64,000 nucleotides of DNA from Aquimarina atlantica (GTDB taxonomy: Bacteria; Bacteroidota; Bacteroidia; Flavobacteriales; Flavobacteriaceae): the NCBI RefSeq assembly GCF_000626715.1, contig NZ_AQRA01000001.1:186001-250000 (forward strand), in the 5' to 3' direction. Position 1 is the stretch's first letter, and each line of letters starts with the position of its first letter. The notes below the pieces were generated by a model that was not told the origin of the DNA, did no database searches, and saw nothing but the letters and a program-made list of their open reading frames with translations. Both the position numbers and the translations under genes were made by a program. This document shows, piece by piece, positions 17,966-25,112 of this stretch.

Positions 17966-18643
17966 ATGAGTACCATACCAAAAACAATATTTGAATTTTT
18001 AAAAGATCTCAAAGAAAACAATCATCGAGATTGGATGACAGAAAATAAGAAACAGTATCAGAGTAATGAAAAAATACTCAAAACGTTTTATGCATCTGTT
18101 GCAGAACGATTAAATGAGAAAGACGAGATCGAAAAAACTAAAGTATTTAGAATTAATAGAGACATTCGTTTTAGTAAAAATAAAACACCATATAATGTAC
18201 ATCGTAGTGCGAGTTTTAGCAGAGCAGGAGCACATAGGAGAGGAGGGTATTATTTGCGATTAGAACCGGGTAATTCACTTATGGCAGGAGGTTTTTTTAG
18301 CCCAGAGCCAGCAGATTTACTGCGTATTAGAAAAGAATTCGAAATGGATGATCAAGAGATTCGCGAAATATTATCAAATGCAGATTTCAAGAAAGCATTT
18401 GATGGTTTTGATCCTTCAAACCAAGTGAAAACAGCTCCAAAAGGATTTAGTAAAGATCACCCTAGTATTGATTTGATCAAAAATAAATCATTTTTTGTTG
18501 CGCATAACTTTACAGATGCAGAAGTTTTCGCACCTGATTTTCTGGATAAAGTAGTATACCATTATGAATTACTAAGACCATTTTTTGATTATATGAGCGA
18601 TGTGCTTACTACAGACCTTAATGGTGTTTCTTTGATTGATTAG
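17966..18643 (+). CDS. DUF2461 family protein
   Basis: 225 residues matching the DUF2461 (TIGR02453) pattern: FLKDLKENNHRDWMTENKK near the N-terminus, FRINRDIRFSKNKTPYN and GGYYLRLEPGNSLMAGGFF in the centre, and FAPDFLDKVV late. The function is unknown, though the family is widespread in Bacteroidota. The following gene starts 6 bases later and may be co-transcribed. Confidence 0.88.
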   Translation: MSTIPKTIFEFLKDLKENNHRDWMTENKKQYQSNEKILKTFYASVAERLNEKDEIEKTKVFRINRDIRFSKNKTPYNVHRSASFSRAGAHRRGGYYLRLEPGNSLMAGGFFSPEPADLLRIRKEFEMDDQEIREILSNADFKKAFDGFDPSNQVKTAPKGFSKDHPSIDLIKNKSFFVAHNFTDAEVFAPDFLDKVVYHYELLRPFFDYMSDVLTTDLNGVSLID

Positions 18644-18649
18644 AGAATA

Positions 18650-19105
18650 ATGGAAATACATATTATCAAAAATAATAGAAGAAATGTATTGTCTTGTGTT
18701 AGAGAAGATGGTAGCACAACCAGTACTGATTTAGGTCCTGATCTTCCTAATCACGATATGGCGCATTTTGTTGTAGAATCTTATTTTGGTCTAAAACAAG
18801 GATTTTACGGAATGATAAAATCAGGAATGACCATAGAAGAACTTTCTAATAAAGAAATTATTAAAACCTTAGGAAAAGAGTCCTGGCTTGCTGAGGTTTT
18901 GGCTAGAAACCTTCAGGCATTGGGTTCGGGCTCTAGTACAATAGAAGAATTTATTTCTTTGGTTGCCTGGGAAACAAATACGATGTCAATTCAGCCTCCA
19001 GAAATGAAATTATCCGATGTTAAAAAAATCAAGTCCAGTTTTGATGAGCTATGTACTCAATGGGAGAAATTATCTGATCAGAACCGTTTGAGCTTGATGT
19101 TTTAA
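18650..19105 (+). CDS. Conserved hypothetical protein
   Basis: 151 residues, cytoplasmic. The N-terminal part contains REDGSTTSTDLGPDLPNHD, with a GPDLPNHDMAHFVVE segment that looks like a conserved site with Asp and His residues. The rest is helical. I do not recognise a named family. It is likely the second gene of an operon with the DUF2461 gene (6-base gap). A 12-bp inverted repeat follows at 19134-19181. Confidence 0.65.
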   Translation: MEIHIIKNNRRNVLSCVREDGSTTSTDLGPDLPNHDMAHFVVESYFGLKQGFYGMIKSGMTIEELSNKEIIKTLGKESWLAEVLARNLQALGSGSSTIEEFISLVAWETNTMSIQPPEMKLSDVKKIKSSFDELCTQWEKLSDQNRLSLMF

Positions 19106-19133
19106 AAATTATATTACTTAATATTGGAAAATT

Positions 19134-19181
19134 CTGTGAGGTTTTTTGAACTTAAAATGATGCATTAATAAAACCTCACAG
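19134..19181. repeat. 12-bp perfect inverted repeat with 24-base loop
   Basis: CTGTGAGGTTTT (19134-19145) is matched by AAAACCTCACAG (19170-19181). It lies between two convergent genes and may act as a terminator for either, though the T run sits inside the stem on one side only. Confidence 0.6.
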
Positions 19182-19268
19182 ATATATTGATTAGTAAACA
19201 ACAAACTGATCTTGATTTGATGTAGTTACTTTTAACCTATGTTGCGAATAGGATATAGATAAAGGGAA

Positions 19269-20021
19269 TTAAACCTGAGTCATTCCTCCATCAACTTCTA
19301 ATTCTATTCCATTAATATAGGATGCATCATCAGATGCCAGGAATAAAGCAGATTTAGCTATTTCTTCTGGAGTTCCAAAACGACCCAAAGGTACTTGGCT
19401 GGCAAAACCTTTTCCCATTTCTTCTGAAACATCTTTTGGTAATCCCATTTTACTAAAAATTGGAGTTGTAATAGGCCCTGGAGAAATAGAATTTACACGA
19501 ATACTTCTGGACTTTACCTCTGAAGTTAAAACTCTTTGGTAAGCCCGTAATGCACCTTTGGTGGCAGAATATATCGCTAGGCCATCAAAGGCTCGATGTG
19601 TTACTACAGAGTTATTAAAAAGGATTGTTCCTTCATCATTAATATGTGGTAATGCTTCTTTAATTGCTAATATTGGTCCTTTTACATTAATATTAAAAAT
19701 CTCTTCATAATGCGCTTCTGTGATTTCATGGGTTGGAGTAGGACGTAAAACAACGCCAGCATTAAGAAATAGAATATCAATTTTGCCATATTTACGTATA
19801 GCTTCTTTAATCAATCTTTTATTATCTTCTGGTTTGGCTACGTCTGCAGTAACGGTTATAAAATCCCCTACAAGTGTTTCTGAAACTTCATCCAATGCCT
19901 CCTGGCGCCTTCCCGAGAGTACCACTTTGGCGCCTTCTTGTAAATACAATTTGGCTGTTGCTAATCCGATTCCGCTATTTGCTCCTGTAATAACGGCTAC
20001 TTTGTTGTGCAGTTTTTTCAT
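19269..20021 (-). CDS. Short-chain dehydrogenase/reductase, paralogue 1
   Basis: 250 residues from the ATG at 20021 (MKKLHNKVAVITGANSGIG); a longer reading from 20060 adds 13 unneeded residues. NAD(P)-dependent classical SDR: TGANSGIG cofactor loop, LNAG, active-site Ser and Tyr-x-x-x-Lys in YSATKGALRAYQ, and a C-terminal GIELEVDGGMTQV. About three quarters of positions match the SDR at 20668-21417 by eye, so the two arose by duplication. It is separated from that gene by a terminator and about 600 bases, so it has its own promoter and no visible TetR operator. Substrate unknown. Confidence 0.92.
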   Translation of the reverse strand: MKKLHNKVAVITGANSGIGLATAKLYLQEGAKVVLSGRRQEALDEVSETLVGDFITVTADVAKPEDNKRLIKEAIRKYGKIDILFLNAGVVLRPTPTHEITEAHYEEIFNINVKGPILAIKEALPHINDEGTILFNNSVVTHRAFDGLAIYSATKGALRAYQRVLTSEVKSRSIRVNSISPGPITTPIFSKMGLPKDVSEEMGKGFASQVPLGRFGTPEEIAKSALFLASDDASYINGIELEVDGGMTQV

Positions 20022-20113
20022 CTTAATTGATTTTTTGTTAATAAATTTTACTTGAGGCAATTATTTCGAATATGCTAAACGATACATATGACAATCCTAT
20101 AACTCCTTTATAA

Positions 20114-20170
20114 GATTTCTACTGGGGAAGTAGAACTAAAATTATTTTTACCGAATGTGTAGTAGAAATC
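20114..20170 (-). repeat. Two mutually exclusive hairpins in the leader of SDR paralogue 1
   Basis: GATTTCTACT (20114-20123) pairs with AGTAGAAATC (20161-20170), 10 bp. The same left arm also forms a short local hairpin TTCTACT-GGGGA-AGTAGAA (20117-20135). Both cannot form together. They lie 93-149 bases upstream of the SDR start at 20021. Confidence 0.45.
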
Positions 20171-20616
20171 ATCATTGTAATGATATACATGATGTATACT
20201 AATAGAATTGTGTTTATGTGCTAAGCGATTGTTGGAATTGAAGAATAAACTATGCATCCAATGGGGTATATTAGAGGGGGGCTTGTTATTCTGAAATAGT
20301 ATTGCTTTATGGAGGATTATAGCTAAGTTTATTTAGGCTAACAGATACCATTTTTTTGAAGAAGTTGTTATATAATTCTGTCTGACAGGGCCATTTGTGA
20401 GTATCATTTTTTTCTCCCATAGTATAGTGGTTTTAAGAAGTATATACCAGAGGGGGATTTGCCTGGAAATTACACAAAAAAGTATGTTTTTTTATATGTG
20501 TAATTAATTTACGGATGATAATATACGAATAATCAATGTGTTATGCAAAACTTGATATTTTGAGTTTTATAGAGTTGTGATATTATAAAAGAATGATAAT
20601 AGAATTGAGGAAGATG

Positions 20617-20653
20617 AAAAAAGGCTGATTATTGATATAAATCAGCCTTTTTT
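20617..20653 (-). terminator. Terminator of SDR paralogue 2
   Basis: 14-base arms 20617-20630 and 20640-20653 pair perfectly (AAAAAAGGCTGATT with AATCAGCCTTTTTT). It follows the stop at 20668 on the minus strand by 15 bases and separates the two SDR genes. Confidence 0.8.
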
Positions 20654-20667
20654 CACAAAGAAGTATT

Positions 20668-21417
20668 TTATATTTGACTTAACCCACCATCAATTTCTAA
20701 ATCGACACCATTAATAAAAGATGCATCTTCTGAGGCTAGAAATAAAGCTGATTTTGCGACTTCTTCAGAAGTTCCGAAACGGCCTAATGGTACTTGTTGA
20801 GCAAAACCTTTACCCATTTCTTCTACAACGTCTTCTGGTAATCCCATTTTACCGTAAAGAGGTGTTTCGATAGGTCCTGGTGCAATAGAATTAACACGAA
20901 TACCTCTAGACTTTACCTCAGAAGTTAAAACACGTTGGTAAGCTCGTAATGCCCCTTTGGTGGCAGAATAGACTCCTAATCCATCAAACCCTTTTTGATA
21001 AACGATAGAGTTTGTAAATAATATAGCTCCCCCGTCATTGATATGAGGTAACGCTTCTTTAGTTGTTAATATTGGTCCTTTTACATTCGTGTTAAATAGA
21101 GTGTCGTAATGCTCTTCTGTTATTTCATGTGCAGGTGCTACTGGTGCAATGCCGGCATTTAGAAATAACACATCAATTTTTCCGTATTTAGTGGTTGCTT
21201 CTTCAATTAATCTTTTGTTATCTTCTGCTTTGGCTACATCTGCTTTTATGGTAATAAAATCACCCTCAAGTGCTTTTGCAGCTTCATCTAGTGCTTCTTG
21301 GCGTCTTCCCGAAAGCACCACTTTGGCTCCTTCCTGTAAATACAGTTTTGCTGTTGCTAATCCTATTCCGCTGTTGGCGCCTGTAATAACGGCTACTTTG
21401 TTTTGTAACTTTTTCAT
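20668..21417 (-). CDS. Short-chain dehydrogenase/reductase, paralogue 2, TetR-linked
   Basis: 249 residues. Classical SDR with TGANSGIG, LNAG, the active-site YSATKG and C-terminal DLEIDGGLSQI. It is clearly a duplicate of the SDR at 19269-20021. Unlike that copy it sits directly behind a TetR-family gene and has a symmetric operator-like site (21449-21464) 32 bases before its start, the same as one before tetR. It is probably induced when the regulator binds a small reactive compound, as in other TetR-SDR pairs. The substrate is not deducible. Confidence 0.92.
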   Translation of the reverse strand: MKKLQNKVAVITGANSGIGLATAKLYLQEGAKVVLSGRRQEALDEAAKALEGDFITIKADVAKAEDNKRLIEEATTKYGKIDVLFLNAGIAPVAPAHEITEEHYDTLFNTNVKGPILTTKEALPHINDGGAILFTNSIVYQKGFDGLGVYSATKGALRAYQRVLTSEVKSRGIRVNSIAPGPIETPLYGKMGLPEDVVEEMGKGFAQQVPLGRFGTSEEVAKSALFLASEDASFINGVDLEIDGGLSQI

Positions 21418-21448
21418 GGTATTATTTTATATGTATTATTAGTTTATT

Positions 21449-21464
21449 TGAAACAATCGTTTCA
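21449..21464. promoter_or_regulatory. TetR operator-like site before SDR paralogue 2
   Basis: TGAAAC-AATC-GTTTCA is a palindrome that extends to 8-bp arms (21447-21466). The same half sites with the same 4-base spacer occur before tetR (22072-22087). Confidence 0.65.
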
Positions 21465-21481
21465 AAATAGATTAAAAAAAA

Positions 21482-22063
21482 TTAGTACAATACTTTGAGT
21501 ACAGTACGAGTAAGATTTCTTAAGTCATTTTCATTTTTATTTAATATTCCTGTCATTCTAAGTCCTTGTATAGACGAGAACAGGTATAATGCATATTGAC
21601 TTGCTGTTTGATTTTGGTTAAATATCTTTTCCATTTGTCCTTTGGTCACAATATCTTCAAGCATTGCAATCATTCGATCTTGATTTTTTTCCATAAAGGA
21701 TTTAATCAAAGGCTCCTGGTTTGTCATTTCTGATTTACAATTAATAACCAAACAACCTTTACGATCATTATCATTAATAATTTCTTGAATGTATAAATCA
21801 AAAATTGCTTCAATGGCCTCGGTTGCATTATAAGATTGTGCTAACTTTTGGCTAAAACTGTTTCCATATATGGACTGATAATGCGAAAGAACTTCAAGAA
21901 ACATATTTAATTTACTTCCGAACGAGTTATAAATACTCGATCGGTTTAAATCAGTAGCATCTACCAAATCTTGCATAGAAGTACCATTGTATCCTTTTTT
22001 GTGGAATACTTCGGTAGCTTTTTGCAAAACTGTGTTTCTGTTAAATGTTTCTACTTTTGGCAT
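21482..22063 (-). CDS. TetR/AcrR family transcriptional regulator
   Basis: 193 residues. Residues about 5-55 are a TetR HTH (ATEVFHKKGYNGTSMQDLVD then LNRSSIYNSFGSK). The rest is a helical ligand-binding domain containing GCLVINCKSEM, a motif frequent in TetR repressors of SDR or alkene-reductase genes such as NemR-like proteins; the cysteine in GCLV may be a redox or electrophile sensor, which is inference. It precedes SDR paralogue 2 by 64 bases. Two matching palindromes, one before each gene, point to autoregulation and control of the SDR. Confidence 0.9.
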   Translation of the reverse strand: MPKVETFNRNTVLQKATEVFHKKGYNGTSMQDLVDATDLNRSSIYNSFGSKLNMFLEVLSHYQSIYGNSFSQKLAQSYNATEAIEAIFDLYIQEIINDNDRKGCLVINCKSEMTNQEPLIKSFMEKNQDRMIAMLEDIVTKGQMEKIFNQNQTASQYALYLFSSIQGLRMTGILNKNENDLRNLTRTVLKVLY

Positions 22064-22071
22064 ATTTAAAA

Positions 22072-22093
22072 TGAAATGATCGTTTCAAAAATA
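22072..22093 (-). promoter_or_regulatory. TetR operator-like site overlapping a -7 element before tetR
   Basis: TGAAAT-GATC-GTTTCA (22072-22087) shares its half sites and spacing with the operator at 21449-21464. CAAAAATA (22086-22093) reads TATTTTTG on the minus strand, a TAnnTTTG element overlapping the operator end, as expected for repression. Confidence 0.65.
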
Positions 22094-22134
22094 ATTAAAA
22101 TTGGCAATGTACACTGTTATAAAAATCATAAAGT

Positions 22135-22662
22135 TTATAAAATGAGCTTCATCATCATGTCTGTCTGAAGATCTGTTCCTAACATAAATTTGTGGGTATT
22201 AAAGACTTTAAAGCCATTTCTTTTGTAAAACTTGATGGCTCCTGGATTTTTCTCCCAGACCCCTAACCAGATAAACTCTATAGATTTTTCTTTTGCTATT
22301 TGTAAGATTTTTTGAAATAGCAATTGCCCAATTTTTTTCCCTTGTTGCTCCTTTACGACATATATTCGTTCTATTTCCAGAGTATTACCTTCTACAGGCT
22401 CTGTCTGTGCATTACCAAAATTTATTTTAATATATCCAGCTATTTGATTATTTATCCACGCAAAGTAAAACTTAGAGTTTGGGTTATGTAACTCTCGTGT
22501 AATGTTATCCAAAGTGAAGTTTTCATTAAGGTACTCATTGATATTCTCTTCTGTATTATGAGGGGGACCAAAAGCATCATAAAAGGTCTGACGCCCGATG
22601 TCTAACAATTTATGGTTATCTTCTGGTTGTACTGGTTTGATCAGAACTTCTGGTAATCCCAT
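22135..22662 (-). CDS. GNAT family N-acetyltransferase
   Basis: 175 residues, single GNAT domain. The acetyl-CoA pocket is IYVVKEQQGKKIGQLLFQK (about residues 97-115); AGYIKINFG is the preceding strand and WLGVWEKNPGAIKFYKRNGF the C-terminal signature, a form typical of the spermidine acetyltransferase PaiA-like group. The acceptor cannot be deduced. It faces the same way as tetR but is separated by 71 bases that include the operator. Confidence 0.88.
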   Translation of the reverse strand: MGLPEVLIKPVQPEDNHKLLDIGRQTFYDAFGPPHNTEENINEYLNENFTLDNITRELHNPNSKFYFAWINNQIAGYIKINFGNAQTEPVEGNTLEIERIYVVKEQQGKKIGQLLFQKILQIAKEKSIEFIWLGVWEKNPGAIKFYKRNGFKVFNTHKFMLGTDLQTDMMMKLIL

Positions 22663-22791
22663 TTTGATACTGAATTAATTGAACACTAATTTTTTAAAAA
22701 CTTATATAAAATCATCACAATATTTACAACTACCAAGTTCTGGGAACTGAGAAAATAAAAATTGTGATTTAAATGATTAATTAATAAGTAT

Positions 22792-22824
22792 AAAAACCAA
22801 AGTCAATGTATCATTTTGGTTTTT
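22792..22824. terminator. Bidirectional terminator after the NlpC/P60 gene
   Basis: AAAAACCAAA (22792-22801) pairs with TTTGGTTTTT (22815-22824). The minus-strand gene stops at 22827, three bases away. Confidence 0.75.
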
Positions 22825-22826
22825 AA

Positions 22827-23576
22827 CTAGATAATTCGTTTGATTACTCTTAATTTATGAGTGTGCGTACGTTTCTCGGCATTATAAATCCCGGTGTGAT
22901 CGATACGGTCTACACGCACTTTACCATGCGCATGAATGATGTAATTGTCTTTCATTATAATACCTACATGGGTAATTGCACCTTCCTCATTATCAAAAAA
23001 CGCCAGATCTCCGGGTTCACTTTCTTCTATAAAACTTAGCGGATCTCCTTGTGTTGCTTGTTGAGATGCATCTCGTAATAATTTATATCCATTAAGTTTA
23101 TATACCATTTGAGAAAAGCCACTACAATCAATACCAAAATTTGTTTTTCCTCCCCATAGGTATGGTGCATTAAGAAATAGAAAAGCGGTATTTACGATAT
23201 TTTCTTTAGGTTGTTTTTCTGTAATTCGGGCTCCTTCATAGTGATGTTTAAAAAAGTCTAATGCTTTTAGAGAAGAGCCTAGAGGAATAAGCATTAATTG
23301 ATTATCATCGCAGCTTACAAATTCGACCATATCTCCCACCATGCAAAGTGGTTTATTATCGAAATTAGTATATTCTTCTTCGGTGATTTCTACATATTGT
23401 TTGTTATCAATCCAACCTTCATAACGATCAAAAGCCAATCGAATTTTACTCCATTTTTTACGTTTTTCCAGCACTTTAAAATGGTCACCATATAACACTT
23501 GGGAAACCATTTCGCTAGGGTCTTGAGGTTCAAAACGTAACGGAACAATACTTAAATTACAAATACCGTATTGCAT
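22827..23576 (-). CDS. NlpC/P60 (C40) cell-wall peptidase with SH3-like domains
   Basis: 249 residues. Two SH3-like segments occupy about residues 1-120 (GDHFKVLEKRKKWSKIRLAF and similar). The C40 domain follows with the catalytic Cys151 in FGIDCSGFSQMVY, His203 in THVGIIM and a third polar residue near His215. Such enzymes cut D-Glu-Dap-type stem peptides in peptidoglycan. No signal peptide is visible, as in several Bacteroidota homologues that recycle muropeptides in the cytoplasm. Single gene with its own terminator. Confidence 0.92.
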   Translation of the reverse strand: MQYGICNLSIVPLRFEPQDPSEMVSQVLYGDHFKVLEKRKKWSKIRLAFDRYEGWIDNKQYVEITEEEYTNFDNKPLCMVGDMVEFVSCDDNQLMLIPLGSSLKALDFFKHHYEGARITEKQPKENIVNTAFLFLNAPYLWGGKTNFGIDCSGFSQMVYKLNGYKLLRDASQQATQGDPLSFIEESEPGDLAFFDNEEGAITHVGIIMKDNYIIHAHGKVRVDRIDHTGIYNAEKRTHTHKLRVIKRII

Positions 23577-23645
23577 GAATTTTTTATAGGAAAAAGACGA
23601 ATAAACGTCAGATTATTATATGATTAGTTTGAAATTCAGAAAATA

Positions 23646-23679
23646 GAAGCTAAGGGAGTAGTTTTCGATCCTTAGCTTC
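23646..23679 (-). terminator. Terminator of the thiolase gene
   Basis: 10-base arms GAAGCTAAGG (23646-23655) and CCTTAGCTTC (23670-23679) pair perfectly, 17 bases behind the thiolase stop on the minus strand. Confidence 0.65.
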
Positions 23680-23696
23680 GATTTTCTAATGTACAA

Positions 23697-24875
23697 TTAC
23701 ACTCTTTCGATTACCATAGCCGATGCACCACCACCACCATTACAAATGGCCGCAGCACCGATCTTGGCGTTGTTTTGTTCTAATACGTTGATTAAGGTAA
23801 TTAATATTCGTACTCCAGAACATCCTAATGGATGCCCTAATGAAACCGCACCACCATTTACATTGGTATTGGTGTCATTAAGTCCCAGAATTTTTTGATT
23901 TGCTAACCCAACAACAGAGAAAGCTTCGTTAAACTCGAAGAAATCTACATCATCAAGAGAGATTCCTGCTTTTTCTATTGCTTTTGGTAATGCTTTTGCA
24001 GGAGCAGTAGTGAACCACTTTGGTTCTTGTGCAGCATCTGCATAACTTTTTATTCTTACAAGAGGTTCTAATCCAAGTTCTTTTGCTTTTTCGGCACTCA
24101 TAACAACAACAGCTCCTGCACCATCATTAATTGTAGAAGCATTTGCAGCAGTAACTGTTCCTTCTTTAGAAAACGCAGGACGTAAAGTAGGAATCTTTTC
24201 CATTTTTACGTTTTTATACTCTTCGTCTTCTGTAATCATAATAGGTTCTCCACGACGTTGTGGTACGGCTACAGGCACTACTTCATTATCAAATTTACCA
24301 TCCGCCCAAGCTTTTGCAGAACGTTCGTAAGATTGAATAGCAAAAGCATCCTGATCTTCTCTGCTAAAATTATGCTCTGTAGCACAAAGATCTGCACAAA
24401 CTCCCATTGCATTATGATCATAAGCATCTACTAATCCATCTTTTTGCATACCATCATCCATCGTCTGAGGTCCAAATTTATGTCCTGCTCTTAATCGTAC
24501 ATAGTGAGGTATTAAGCTCATGTTTTCCATTCCTCCGGCAACTACAATATCTGCATCACCTAAAGCAATGGTTTGTGCGGCATGCATAACAGCTTTCATA
24601 CCACTCGAACATACTTTATTTACAGTCGTACAAGGAACAGTATCGTTAATACCTGCTCCTAATGCAGCTTGTCTGGCAGGAGCTTGCCCATTTCCGGCCT
24701 GAACAGCATTACCCATATATACTTCCTGAACTAATGAAGGATCTAAATTTATTTTATCTAATGCACCTTTAATTGCAGTGGCTCCCAATTGAGTAGCCGG
24801 AACAGTAGATAAACTTCCCATAAAACTTCCTATTGGTGTACGTACTGCAGATACAATTACTACTTCTTTACTCAT
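23697..24875 (-). CDS. Acetyl-CoA C-acetyltransferase (thiolase)
   Basis: 392 residues, full length. It condenses or cleaves acetoacetyl-CoA. Catalytic Cys89 lies in VCSSGMKAVMHA, the histidine in GGAVSLGHPLGCSG (about residue 348), and the second cysteine in AICNGGGGASAMVIE near the C-terminus. The sequence fits the biosynthetic acetoacetyl-CoA thiolase branch. It stands alone with its own terminator, without fatty-acid oxidation genes next to it. Confidence 0.95.
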   Translation of the reverse strand: MSKEVVIVSAVRTPIGSFMGSLSTVPATQLGATAIKGALDKINLDPSLVQEVYMGNAVQAGNGQAPARQAALGAGINDTVPCTTVNKVCSSGMKAVMHAAQTIALGDADIVVAGGMENMSLIPHYVRLRAGHKFGPQTMDDGMQKDGLVDAYDHNAMGVCADLCATEHNFSREDQDAFAIQSYERSAKAWADGKFDNEVVPVAVPQRRGEPIMITEDEEYKNVKMEKIPTLRPAFSKEGTVTAANASTINDGAGAVVVMSAEKAKELGLEPLVRIKSYADAAQEPKWFTTAPAKALPKAIEKAGISLDDVDFFEFNEAFSVVGLANQKILGLNDTNTNVNGGAVSLGHPLGCSGVRILITLINVLEQNNAKIGAAAICNGGGGASAMVIERV

Positions 24876-25091
24876 TATTTATGTTTTAAAAATGTGTGTA
24901 TTGTTTTTTGCGAATTTAGTGATTTTTGAAGGATATGCATAGTGAAGTTACTAACAAGAGTTATAATGAGGTACTGACTTATTTTTTATGCTACATTGAG
25001 TGATGATTTCGAATTACAAAAAGATTCTATTGTTACCTGGTCTATAAGTGATTTCACTGTTTTCAGGGGGAGTTACAACTTTTTTGGAGCA

Positions 25092-25099
25092 TATTTTTG
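25092..25099 (+). promoter_or_regulatory. Bacteroidota -7 element for the repeat lipoprotein
   Basis: TATTTTTG (TAnnTTTG) ends 13 bases before the ATG at 25113. It argues against the longer reading from 24996, which would begin upstream of the transcript start. Confidence 0.5.
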
Positions 25100-25112
25100 C
25101 GTAAAAAAAGTA

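Larger units (their letters stand above)
20022..20667. other. 646-base gap between the two SDR genes
   Basis: I see no credible gene here. It holds the terminator of the downstream-facing SDR (20617-20653) and a pair of overlapping hairpins (20114-20170) in what would be the leader of paralogue 1. The rest is AT-rich with short G runs. Confidence 0.6.

Noticed and set aside
24996..25112. Longer reading of the repeat lipoprotein from 24996
   Set aside because: A promoter element lies at 25092-25099, and the lipoprotein signal begins at 25113.
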